Part shown: piece by piece, positions 1-11,719 of the stretch
Layout of the letters: every line of letters begins with the position of its first letter
Position numbering within the stretch: the stretch's first letter is position 1
Assembly (NCBI GenBank): GCA_009617715.1
Contig: VTFK01000002.1
Span: 1,364,001-1,428,000, forward strand
Reading direction: 5' to 3'
Source: Plectrocnemia conspersa
Lineage: Eukaryota; Arthropoda; Insecta; Trichoptera; Polycentropodidae
DNA: 64,000 nt
Made by a program: the position numbers and the translations under genes
Notes under the pieces: generated by a model
What the model was told of the DNA's origin: nothing
The model's database searches: none
What the model saw: only the letters and a program-made list of their open reading frames with translations

Positions 1-2149
1 GCAAGTCAGTAATGAATTCAATTATTAGTTTTGCCCTCAATGCATGATTAATATCCAGGTGATAAGATTAATATGTTTACTTGCTATCTATCTAACACGT
101 TTTTATTTTATGGATTTAATCAAATAATATACATTCAATCAAACCCACTCACACAAATATCAATCTATTTAACTTGTTCATATATCATTAATTCAGAAAT
201 CACACAAGACGATATTTCGCATATGCTACGATAAAGATTCGCACAGAGCCAATAAGTTAACGGCGCACTTAACGAAACAAATTCGGTTCGATTGGAGCGT
301 TTCGGCGTCGTAGCACCCGCTTTTGTCAGGTTGTTATATTATACTGTTATATACAGGATGGCTTTTACTAATAAACTTATTATTGGAGTAAAAGGAAGGT
401 TCATTTTGCCCTTGTATGCCATTATTGACAAATGCTACTAGTGTGCGGTAGATTTAATAAAATCTTTGTTAGCAAATAATACTCACGGATTTGAATCACT
501 TTACCGCATTGTTTTCGTCATGTATTTTTTGTATTTATTGATTGCCATAACTTCAGTTTTAAACATGTACTGTATAATCTTAATTATCCGAGTTCGGATT
601 ATCTATGCTTGTAATAAATTTATTTTTTTAAATTAATTCCTGATTTTAAAATTATCTAAAGAGCGAATTACATGCTTGAGAATCAGAGCAAAAATATCTT
701 TTAATGGAGCAGCGAGACTGATTCCAAAATCTTTCATAATTAAATCTTGAACCAAATCAGTCTTTGAAAAACGATCTGTCTTTAATTTTCTTGAACAGAA
801 GACAAAAATAATAACTCAAAAAGAGCACAGAAATATTGCGCGAAACCCTTAATAATATTTTGTGATCCATCCAAAGTTTAAGTTAAAAATGAACTTTTAT
901 ATGTTTTGTTACAAAAACTGTTTTTTTTATTATTTAATAATAAATTAAACCATCAACCTATATATACAGATGTATGTATTTGTCAATATAGTAACGCAGA
1001 AATCAGGGGTCACGCACCCCTGATCAGCTAACCCTACCCAAAGTCGATGGATTGATACCGTGAATTAAGTTACTCTCGCTCGACTGATTGGTTTACGCCG
1101 CAAAGGGATGATTTCTATCTGGACCACGGCCTGTCCCTGTGAAATTTTCATTATTTCCAATATTTTCATACTATCCTAGCACTGAACAGGTATATACTTT
1201 TATACCGTACACTATATGCGGGTTGATTTTTTTATTATTTTATTACCGAAAATTGCATTTCTCGCCGTAGCGTAAGCGTTTTAAACCCCGAGGGTTTCAT
1301 TTTTACAACCTTTCATTCTATCGATCACTCAGTGGTAATTTCATTTTCGTTTTTTTTATTCTTTATTTTATTTTTAGCGCACGCTCCCCTTGTGCAATTT
1401 TCTCTTAGCAGCGTACGTGCGAATTGAATCTCAATCAAATCCACTATGTGGTCAGTGGTAAAAATGTAAAATTTATGTAAAAATAATTATTATTTCCGTC
1501 AATATGCTGTGGTTCAATGAACCAGCATTAGTGGAAGTAATTTTGCCCTCTTTCCTTGCAAAAATAACTGAGCCATGGTACAACAAAATAAATTAATTTT
1601 CCGTATAATTGTATTATATATAAATAATATTATTATAGAAAATATTAAAATTGAATATTGTAAAATAAGCCATATAAACCATAGAAAACCTCTGACATAT
1701 GCTACAAAGGTATATCAATTTAACTTTTGAGAAAAATGAACTACAGAAGAGTTAAAATCAATTTAATTTTAGTGCTCGGGGTAATTTTTTTTAAAAATAT
1801 TTTACTGATCTGGTAAAATCGTGTTATTAAACTATTATTGTTACTAAAATATTGTGAAGATTTTTTTATTTATTACTTGATTTTATAATATTCTAAAATC
1901 GAAATTTAATTAATAATTGGTGACATAAATGATTTATGTACTGTTATTAAATTATTTAAGTAGTGTAACTTACGAATATTATTAATGAAATATTATGCTG
2001 TAAAATAATCATTTTAATTACTTCAAAAACCCTCAAATTAGGTACAATTATAATTTATGGGTTATTCAAATTATATTAAAAATCCAAAGTTTTTTTTATT
2101 TTAATGAAGACTCATTTAACCACTGAATATGATGAGTTATAAAATAAAA
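1..2149. other. Non-coding, no gene seen
   Basis: This is AT-rich DNA with GC-richer patches at about 190-340 and 1000-1450. There are no long ORFs on either strand. Confidence 0.6.
1002..1024. repeat. Small perfect hairpin
   Basis: ATCAGGGGT, a CACGC loop, then ACCCCTGAT: 9-bp perfect arms in a GC-richer patch (about 990-1140). Confidence 0.6.
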
Positions 2150-2530
2150 TATCCTTTAAAAAATACAAAAAACATTGCTTTGTAGATATATGTGTATTGA
2201 ACAACATCGTGACTTACTTGCATAGCTTGGAATGGTTTTCAAGTATGATGTGTGTGTGCGTACCACATGATTTATTAACCTCAAAGCTAATGGACCAAAT
2301 CCGCAAATATGTCTCTGAATGTGAAACAAAAACAGGAGCTTTCTTGCATCGATTGTTGACAGGCGATGATAAATGGATCGTTTACAATAACGTTACATAG
2401 AAACGGCATTGAGCCAATCCTGTGCAAGTCACTTAAAAAATTGTGTTTGGTAGAATAGTATATTGAGATTTGCTGGAATCAAACAAAAAATCGATGCTGA
2501 ATGTTATTACTAAAATAATAATAAGAAAAC
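2150..2530 (+). pseudogene. Mariner transposase fragment
   Basis: The + strand ORF at 2197-2400 carries VPHDLLTSKLMDQI and FLHRLLTGDDKWIVYNNV, the mariner linker and the GDEKW catalytic motif (the first Asp of the DDD triad). Past a stop, a shifted frame reads RIVY and DLLESNKK, matching the following transposase block. The rest is missing, so this is a dead fragment. No inverted terminal repeats were found next to it. Confidence 0.8.
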
Positions 2531-4900
2531 GGTCGGAAGTCATCAATTAAAATAAAATAATTAAATTACATTAAATATTTAATTGTAGATAAAATAGTGT
2601 GAATCAAAAGCTAGTTCAATCTATCGCAATATGTAATTATAGGAAGCTAAATAGAGAGTTTCATCAGCACTAATTACGCACAAATCAACGTGTGATAAGA
2701 ACAACTACTCCTATAATTTTAATTACCACACAAAACTGTATCGTAAATATAAAACACGAGGATAGATTATACGCTTGAATCTTATGTTATATTAAAAAAC
2801 GCAATATATGTTTGTTACGCTATTTTTCGTTTGAGTGCAGAAGCAAAGGTTTTATTAGCTTTAAGTTTTTATAACAAACGTGTGAGAAGAGTGTTAAAGA
2901 ATGTGTCAGTTACTGTAGGGTCTCGACGTAAGGATCGGTATTGTAAGACATTCTAGAACGCTATGTTCGGAATTTTATTGAATGACCACACGCCAGACAA
3001 AGAAACAAGAAAATGAAAGTGACAAAGCCACTCGAATATTTTTTTATTATTATTTTCTGTGTTATATAATATTTTGCACCCTAAACAAGATTTTGACAAC
3101 TCCTATTAAATATATAAAAATTCTCTTCCTTAGTATTAATTCTATTTGTGGAAAATTAAGTAATGTTACATTTATATAATATATACAATTATATATTATT
3201 AAATATATACATCTGATCGTGGTAGTGTATGTTTAATAATAATATAATAAAAACAATTAAGTTAAATGCTGCCTTTTTTAATTTTTCTTTCCATTTAGCT
3301 AACCATAATTTTTCGAACTAAATCCAGAACGTTTTCCAGGGGGAAAGAAAAAATGAGAATATTTTCATTATTTATTGAGAGTTTATTAAGAACTTTTTAC
3401 AGTCTCGGTTTACTTAATTTAAAAAATAATTAAGTAGTGTAATAAGATATGTCGATGACTTGATACAAAATTGGTTTTAAAAAAAGGGTATAAATTCTCA
3501 ATAATGTTAGTACTTAAAATGTTTCGCTTGCTAATTCCTTAAGTGGCCAGGTTCAAAGGATATTTTCACTGTGTAAGTTTTGTTTATAATAATTCTAAAG
3601 GTAAAGTAGTTCCGCTTGCATTGTTATTTCATCTTAGTCTATTACCAAACACATCCAAAACATTCAAGTCTTATTTAGGTTTCAAAGAATAACACTTGAA
3701 AGTTTCTGAATTACCTTAGGTTTAACTTGTGAATGAACTGAACTATTTGATAGTTACAAACGTATTAAATTTGCCTATTATTTGATAATATACTAAAATT
3801 GTAAATCGGTATTTGGATTTTATAATAAAATTATAGCTTTATATATTTTTGCCTCAATGAAAAATGTGATAATTATTTTTATAAAAAGCGTATTTTTGCC
3901 GCAAATATTTATAAATATTTTCTAAAATCATTATTTCTTTTCATAATTATGATTTCAAGCATAATAAAATTTTCTCAGGCTTAAAAATATTTTAAAATGA
4001 TATACAAGCCTGTAAAAAATAAGCTTCTCATTTTGAATAATTCTCTTGGAATATTTACTAGAAAAAATTCTTGCATCACATTACCACTCATTATCGCAAA
4101 ATACGAAAACTTCAGCGCCAACCCACCTGAAAATAAGTAAGTACTCGTTGCGACGAGTATTTATATATAAATGCATTTTTGCTTTTTGTGATACCTTTAC
4201 GCCATGATGGCCTTTTAAAATAAACACGCACCAAACACAAGAAAACTTAAATTATATCAATTTAAAAACTGCATACATAAGAAAGTTGTGATTCAATTAA
4301 TATAAATTGTTTTAGCTTCTCATGGCTAATACCTAAAACATCATTGTGTTGGATAAGATCATAAAAGCGTGACGTTCTCAAACACTGATCCTTTGATCGC
4401 GTCAGTCAAGAATAAAGGACGCGAACACGACTCTCTAAGCTAGGGTAATGGTGTGCAAACTATTTTAATTTTAGACTCCCTCCCCCTCTCCATTTTATTT
4501 GAAAAAATTCTCGACCAATGGATAGAATATGACTTAAAAAACTACCCATGGATAGTTTTTTAATCGTCAACATAATTTAAATGAAATTCTTTGTACTGGG
4601 GCTTGCGCTTCACCTTATTAGAAATCTGAATAAAATACACAATTTTATAAAACAATGATTTTATTTTCTGGTATTTGATTCTTGTTGAATATATATTTGA
4701 TATGCGTTATGTTTTTGTTAAATTAATTTCTTTGAACTCTGCGACTCTAAAAAGTCAAAATTAAACAGCCCTTTAATATAAAATCAGAAAAAAAATCTAT
4801 GAGACTATGCGATTTTAGTTTTTCAAAACCATACTCAAAAATGTCGACTTTATTTATGGATGAATCAAAAATTGAAATCAGGAGCTGAAGTTAATTTTTA
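2531..4900. other. Non-coding, no gene seen
   Basis: AT-rich. The only ORF (2982-3179) is of low-complexity composition. A small hairpin, TACTCGT-TGCG-ACGAGTA, lies near 4142. Confidence 0.6.
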
Positions 4901-4960
4901 ATATACGAATTAAAAATCGGCTATTTATATAATGGACATTATAAGTTTTCAATCATTGTC

Positions 4961-5045
4961 AGTGCGGATTGTTCGCACCGCTGTGTGGTCTCGTTTCTTA
5001 CGGAAACATTGGTTGAACACACTGTAAATTTCATGATATAGAGCG
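4961..5045 (+). promoter_or_regulatory. Candidate transcription start and 5' non-coding exon
   Basis: ATTGTCAGTGCG at 4956-4967 contains an arthropod initiator-like TCAGT with A at 4961. A GGTC tetramer sits near +27 to +30, resembling a downstream promoter element but not a full match. The stretch to 5045 is GC-richer than its surroundings and ends in a consensus GCG|GTAAGT donor at 5046. It carries only a three-codon upstream ORF (ATG ATA TAG at 5034). It could be the leader exon that splices to 26914. That link is inference. Confidence 0.35.
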
Positions 5046-6330
5046 GTAAGTGTTGCGTTCACGTTGTTGCATAGACTTGTATCCAATTATACTTCGTTCA
5101 CATGCGTAAGTAAGAATCGTCAATTTTCAAATAGAAATCTGCGCATATTTAAATCCGGCGCTGAAATTCCATTATCATTAAATGTCAGTCAAGATCAAAC
5201 AACCGATCTTTTAATTTTTTTTAAACTAATATTAGTAATTTATTTTAAAAGTTACATAAACAAAACGTTTTACAACTTTAAATCTTATGTTGTAGTAAGG
5301 AAAAAATATGTGGTAAATTAATTAAGAAAATGTTTATAACTAGAAAAAAATAATAAATAATGCAAATATTTTGGCTCGTTCCTTAAAACTGATAATTATC
5401 ATATGCAACAGTCGTTTACGTTTTATTGATTAATATCATTTTGCCAATATTATGCCATCATGTCGCATTGTCATGTAACGAGTACCAGATTTTGAATAAA
5501 TACATAAGAGTTCGCCGCTCTGTATGACCGTTACCCAACAATCATTTCATTCTCTTACCCTGTCGCTCCCTTTGCACATTTCACGCGCGAAAAAACACGT
5601 TCAATATTTTTAGCCAGCGGAAAAAATTACACGCCCTAACCCTCATCACGTTAATAGACGTAGGAGCCAGACCGAAATCCCCCCGTCGACGTACGAAACG
5701 AAATTTCCCTTCCGCCACATTTGTACATTATTCCTGCTTTTAATTAAGCCACTCTGTGTGTATGTTTTCTCCGCATCGCATTATAAGGCGACCGGATAAA
5801 ATGTTACATTGCCAATTTTAATAATTCACGTGCGCGTAATTGCGTTACTTCTTCGCGAATCACGTCCCGACGTGCGGTTAACTGCAAATTTCACATTGGA
5901 ACAAGTGTATTGTGTGTTTTAGAAATGGAGTTTCTTAAGCATAGGTAGTGTGTTATGAAAATGATTTGTTTTCCAATTTTGCGGTTGTTAGTCTCCGGGG
6001 TATTATGTTTAAGACCAACAAGTGATATACAGGGTGCAGGGATAAAATTCAATTTTATTTTATAAATAAAATATATTATATTAAAGTTTAAGTAAAAAAT
6101 ATATTGATATTTACTACTATCAAATTTGAAATACAAATAAAACTTAAGTTGGATTTTTTAAGACATCGCTGACGCTTTCACGGTATATTTTTACATTGAC
6201 TTCTACTAATAATTCTCAATCACTGATCGTTCGTTTTAACTGTAAGTAATGTAAGTTTTGGTAGCGCAAGTTTTCACAGAACTAGACTTAATGTTGTCTT
6301 ACCACACAAACTCCGATAGTAATGAGCACA
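5046..6330. other. Non-coding, with a GC-richer island
   Basis: About 5500-5890 is clearly GC-richer and lacks ORFs, so it is a possible regulatory island just downstream of the candidate leader exon. Confidence 0.45.
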
Positions 6331-6660
6331 GGCTTGATCATTTCGATGCTATTGAAAAGCACCTTTAGATCCTCGTTGAGAAAAATAAATTGTCGTACTT
6401 TGGTTGCTCAGATGATCTAACTCGATTATTCCTGAATTATTTAAGCGATTTCATTTACCTTCAGAATATTCCTACGAGCTTGGTGAGAACATTCTGGCTA
6501 GAGAAACTTTTACTAAAGATCTCGAAATCACTTGTGTAAATGTGGAGGTTCTCTTTACACGTAAACGACGTCTGCGAAAAAATCAAGATGCTCAACTTTA
6601 GTAAGAAGAATGCATTTTACTTCGACGTATCGGCAGTTATTCGTATCATCTAAAACACTA
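6331..6660 (+). pseudogene. Non-LTR retrotransposon reverse transcriptase fragment
   Basis: The + strand reads FDAIEKHL, then SYFGCSDDLTRLFLNYLSD, then after frame changes SLHVNDVCEKIK. These correspond in order to the F-D-x-I, finger/palm loop and ND blocks of Jockey/CR1-type reverse transcriptases. There are several stops. The GVPQGS and FADD blocks are absent or unreadable, so this is an old relic. Confidence 0.55.
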
Positions 6661-8807
6661 AGGTTCTCGGCATTTTTAAATAATTTGAAATCCCCGTGTA
6701 ACCAAATATATTTTTTAATCTAAAAGATTTTTTAGTTATTTCTATACAAGGATATTTCATTATGCACTGGGATGAATATGTGTGTAAGCGTATGTAAATA
6801 TTCATAGTGGCAATTTTGGGGCCAATAAAGAGATAACACTAAAACAGTGAATTAGCCTTGACTAAATATTTTACTGTTTAAATATAATGAATTCCTTACC
6901 AAAAGTTATGCAAAAGAGCTTGAAAAAATATCATTAGGCATTAAAAAGGTAAAACAAACAGTTTAAAATTACATTGATGCTTTACATTACTAAATAATCA
7001 AGAGTTATTGTATCATGAAATTTTAATTTACTGCATTTATATGTGTTTTAAATAAATAAATATATATTTAGCCTATACTTTATGGCGTGAAAATTTGTAA
7101 ATATGTACGAGACCGTTTTAACATTAGTGTTTACTGTAATAATAACTAACTAACTATATATTACTTTAATGGGAATAAATGAAGTTGTAATGCTATTTTC
7201 ATTCTTCCCGTGGGTGAATTGCGTATAATAATAAACATCCCCAATTGCAATTCATAGGGGACCTTTGTCGACAACTAATTAAATTTTCATTAATGAGTAA
7301 AATTTACATAATTATTCTCACTGCGCGTGCAATTGAACACACAAGTTTTCTAAAATAAAATAGCGTTTTGTTGCTAACTATATTGCATTTTTTTTGTATA
7401 TATAAATATATTTTCTACAAGCACTTACAAGTGCTGCTAATACTTTATCTCTTAAATAACGTCCTGTCACATTGCACTGTTTTAATGAATCCAAATTTTT
7501 CAGCAGCATGATAGAGCTTTTAACTTAAAGGGGTAGTTTGTGCTGTAGTAATTCACTTTTGATTTATTGATCTAAATTATAGTAATTTTATTTTTATTCA
7601 TTATCAATTAAAAAAACTAACGTGCTGAAACTAGCATCATCTCTTAAATATATAAATAAAAATAAACCACAGTATATCAGTGGTATAGTCAGTGACTAAT
7701 ACATAAAAGAACTAATACATATAAACCCTAGTATTTTTTAATTTCTATCGTATCTAGGAGATCGGAATAAATATATTTTTTATCAATCACCACAGATCAA
7801 ATTTTCTTAGATTTTTGAAGTTGTACTAATTGATATTGTAATGAATAATTGAAATAAAACTGAGCTGGGTTGTGCATAATAACAGCTATCACTATTGCCT
7901 GTTGAAATTTGTAGCTAAGCTCAGAATCGATATTTTACAATAGTTTTAACAAAAAAAATTAGGTCCTTTTGGCTGTCAATAATAATTGTGATACTACTGT
8001 CAATAACAGCTGTTGCTATTTTTCAAAAACAATAAATAAAATAGCCGTAAATCATTTTTTATTCTGCTTAATTTCTTCTTATCGAAGAGAGTTTTTAGAT
8101 CACCAAAGCATAGATAAAGCCGCCGGCTGATTAGAGTAAAAGAAAATCCCAAAAAATTGCTGGTCATTCAAATACTTTTAATATTCCGAGAAAGTGTACA
8201 TATTTTTAAACATCTAGCACGAACACCTTTGGAAAGGTGTTTAAAAATGCTACATACAATTTTTCGAAAATGAGAATTCTCGATTTGCCATTTTTCTCGA
8301 AAAATTTTTGAAAAATAATTTTAAGAAGAAACATTAATTTTTGCTATTAACAAAAATCCCTCTGAAAGCGGTATGAAAATTTGACTTAAGCGCGATGCTT
8401 TTGGTGTTTTTAAAGCTAGAAATTCTCGAATAAAAAATATGATTGTTTACAGCTTCCTTCAGTAATCAAGAAATTGTTTGCCAATATGCAATCGCGAAAC
8501 CTAACCCAACGCTTTTAATAAAAAGATGCTGGGATAGAGGAAAGTATAGTCACCTAACTTCCTTATATCTTGGATTTTTTTCTGGATTTTCTTAATCATT
8601 GGAAAATATTTATCCTCGTAGGCGTTCTAAATTAAGGATCCTTTATTTAAATTGCTACCTACTTAAGTGTTATTAAAGACTTGCATCACTAATGAGTTAT
8701 CAGAATGAAACGCGTTTGTTATAACTTATCACACATAATATTGCAATGTGAAGAGAATTTACACTTTCCATCGAAATTTCTATATATTGTAAATATTTTT
8801 TACTTAG
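6661..8807. other. Non-coding, no gene seen
   Basis: AT-rich. It contains a perfect 9-bp-arm hairpin, AACACCTTT-GG-AAAGGTGTT, near 8222-8241. Confidence 0.55.
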
Positions 8808-9104
8808 GTAATTAGAAAGCTCCAATGGCAATACAGATTATTAAGACTACACGACATTGCACTTTCTATTAAACGGTCGTTAGCAGCATGTTTTAATAAG
8901 GAATTGGTCTGCAAAAATAATGAGTTAGAAATTTTTAGAACGCTTTTGAGCAATTTCAAGTCAAAAAATCAAAACTTTTTAAGAAAATTAGTTGCACAGT
9001 GTTCCTTTATGGAACTGTTGGAACTCTTTGGAACTACAGAAGAGGAAATATTCTCACAAACTAAGGGCAATCATTTTAATAACTTCCAGACTTTGACATT
9101 ATAA
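8808..9104 (+). CDS. Unrecognised exon-like ORF with its own poly(A) signal
   Basis: This is an open frame of 98 residues and a stop. It has no start codon at its 5' end but begins directly after a splice-acceptor-like TTTTTTACTTAG (AG at 8806-8807). It is followed 6 nt after the stop by AATAAA (9111-9116). The predicted product starts VIRKLQWQYRLLRLHDIA and is helical and basic at first, then has CSFMELLELFGTTEEEIF near the end. I do not recognise the family. It looks like a 3'-terminal exon or a fragment of a retrocopy. No convincing upstream exon was seen. Confidence 0.35.
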   Translation, partial: VIRKLQWQYRLLRLHDIALSIKRSLAACFNKELVCKNNELEIFRTLLSNFKSKNQNFLRKLVAQCSFMELLELFGTTEEEIFSQTKGNHFNNFQTLTL

Positions 9105-9116
9105 AAACCAAATAAA

Positions 9117-11440
9117 ATATAAAATAAAACCATAGATCGTGTGTATTGTGTATAATTTATAAGTAATTTATCTTACCAATGTCGTCTTTGGTGATATATT
9201 ATTTTTTATGCATGCAACAAATAATTATTTTATTTTAAAGTTTTGCCAAATTGTCTTCTTAATACTGTTTTTCTGTTAGATCAAATCTGCCTTAATAAAT
9301 ATAAATACCGTATGATTAATCGATAATATAAGAAGAAATAGAAACTAAAATATAAAATCTTTTGATTGAAAGCTCTAGCATGGACTTTTAATTAAGCCAA
9401 ATCCACGAAGTATGCGTGGCGCGAGACCTGTCACAGCAAATGGCCGTAAATGGGTGTCTGTGTTGCGGTGCACAAATTAAATTATTCCTTTGTGTCATGG
9501 CAACCAGGCGGATGCTAAGTGTTTTATTTTGCTTTGATCGTAAACGCCATAAATTGACGTAATCAACCTAGAGTGCTGGCTGATACTGAATTACCGGTAA
9601 TCATAAAATTAAATTAAGTTACATGCACAGTTGCAAGCACGTGACATATGTATGTTTCTTATTATTTACTGTCCTCTTTTTCATTGGATTTCATTTCATA
9701 TGAATTTCATCAAAATGTAGACTTGCAGGATGAAGACAATATCCTCTACTAGTAGATGATATTGTCATTATACACAAAATCATAGGTGTAGTAGAGTCTA
9801 CTACACTTATGATTTTTTGCTTCAACAAAGATGGCAGCATTATCCATTAAGATATACCAAAAATAACATTGCTTGCCAAACATGCCAGAATTCTCCTTTT
9901 TCTGAGCTTTCTATAATACAGAGTTTTGCTATCAGGCTCTTTGCATGCTGACTTCCACCAATCAGACTAGCAATATCACTCTTTCCGAAAGAGTTCTTGG
10001 CAATTTCTATGGAAACTCTAATTTATTGATTATATTCGCTAAAATTATAAAAGTATAAACATTTATTCCTAATAAATTTATAACATTAAATAAATAACGA
10101 ATTTTAACAGAACGATCGCTTTCACCGGAATGTAAATAAATGACAAAATGTACTGCCTACTGATTGTTTAAAAAATATTTTATCAAAATATAAATAAAAA
10201 ATACATCAATTAGACAATGTTTGTTTAGATTTAAAATTATGATTAAATATATATTAATATATATTACAATCGATTTTTCACTTTAAATATTAAATAACTA
10301 TTTGGTTTGTCATTTAAATATATCTATGTAATAAAAATGGAAATTGTAACTGGGAAATCCGGAAACGAATTTGAATGGTTATATCTGTTGTAGGGATCAA
10401 GACCATCGTTTTAATACAACTGAACGAAGAAAAAATACGCTGAAATGTATCGCGTTCTACAGAACGACAATTGTTAAGAAGTTATCGGCTGCTCTCTTTG
10501 TTGCAGATCTCATAAAAAATACGCTTTTTTCTAATGGTATATTTGTATATATTAATTTACATATTTTATATTTAATTCACACAAAAATACAACAAAATGA
10601 TTTATAACATACATATAATATATTTACACGGTTCAAAATAAATTTATGAATGGGCCATTGATTAAATGTAAGTAAATCTGAGAATTCGCGTCAATTGAAA
10701 ACGAAATATAATACCATCTTACATTACCAGAAGATAAAACGAATAAATTAAACAGCAGATGATTGCATCAAAGAACACAATAAACAATGCCTATTCTTAG
10801 GTTTATAACATCAGTACCGATCAGTACAAAGCATACCTAAATCATACAGCATCTAAAATTAATTTAGATAAAGGCAATTTTTGTAGAAGTAATTTTAGGA
10901 TGGGAAACCATGCACTAGACCATAATAAATCTTCTACTACGACAAAAATATATTTAAATGTATATATTGATAACACAACTTGTAATGTTTTTGTATTTTT
11001 TCTTACAATTTTTTTTATATGATTATAAACTAGTAACTTTTATTAAGTATGGATTTTTTTATTTTTTAATGTTGTAATATTCGTTTGAAATTACAACTTG
11101 TTTCGTGAATGGAATATTGACATTGAAATAAAACATAGAACAATAAACCACTGATTTTGACAATAAAATATAAAAATAATAATATATCTATGCATTGCTT
11201 TTTTTTTTAAAATTCTAGCGTGTAGGTTTTCTTTTAAAATATATTAATAAAATGGTAAACAACTTAAATTTTCTTGTATACTTTAGATTCAGATTTTAGT
11301 ACATAATTATAACACTCCTGCAAGGAAAGTTTCTTTATAACATCACATACAAAACTTTCGCCGCACTTTACGAGATAGTAGATTACCTTATACACTTTAC
11401 ATAATACCATTATTTACATCTCTAACTTGTGGATGAATAT
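9117..11440. other. AT-rich non-coding stretch
   Basis: A GC-richer island occurs at about 9365-9640. Two near-perfect palindromes at 9735-9816 are listed separately. The remainder is AT-rich DNA in which I see nothing coding. Confidence 0.6.
9735..9816. repeat. Two adjacent near-perfect palindromes
   Basis: The first palindrome (9735-9766) has 16-bp arms with one mismatch and no loop. The second (9776-9816) has 20-bp arms with one mismatch and a 1-nt centre. Both contain CTACTA/TAGTAG cores. They are 9 bp apart. Confidence 0.75.
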
Positions 11441-11443
11441 TTT

Positions 11444-11657
11444 TTATATCACAGAAAATATTTTGTATAAAATAACCATCACCAACGCAACACCCAACGT
11501 TACAACGAACGCGACCCAAGGGATAATCTTTTGTTGCTTGTCAATCCTCTTATGCTCGAGGGTATTCTGTAAATTTGCATTCAGAGCTAGTACAAAACAA
11601 ACAGCTCCGGTTAAATTAAAAGGGTTAAAAACACGTCCAATTAAAAATAAGCCGCAG
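11444..11657 (-). CDS. Possible last exon of a small membrane protein, unrecognised
   Basis: On the minus strand a splice-acceptor-like ATTTTGCACAG precedes 11657, and the frame stays open to TAA at 11444-11446. It encodes about 70 residues with two hydrophobic segments: FNLTGAVCFVLALNA, and WVAFVVTLGVALVMVILY followed by KIF. Base composition is GC-richer than the flanks. The layout (NANLQNTLE then a C-terminal TM) vaguely recalls ninjurin-like proteins, but I could not confirm any family. Upstream exons, at higher coordinates, were not found. The overlapping + strand ORF is probably a shadow. Confidence 0.3.
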
Positions 11658-11719
11658 CTGTGCAAAATATCTTAAGATATTTCGAGTTTATCTCACGACA
11701 ATAAAACATCAAGGAAATA

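Noticed and set aside
5891..6136. 81-codon minus-strand ORF
   Set aside because: Ile/Tyr/Asn/Phe-rich translation of AT-rich DNA with no motif.
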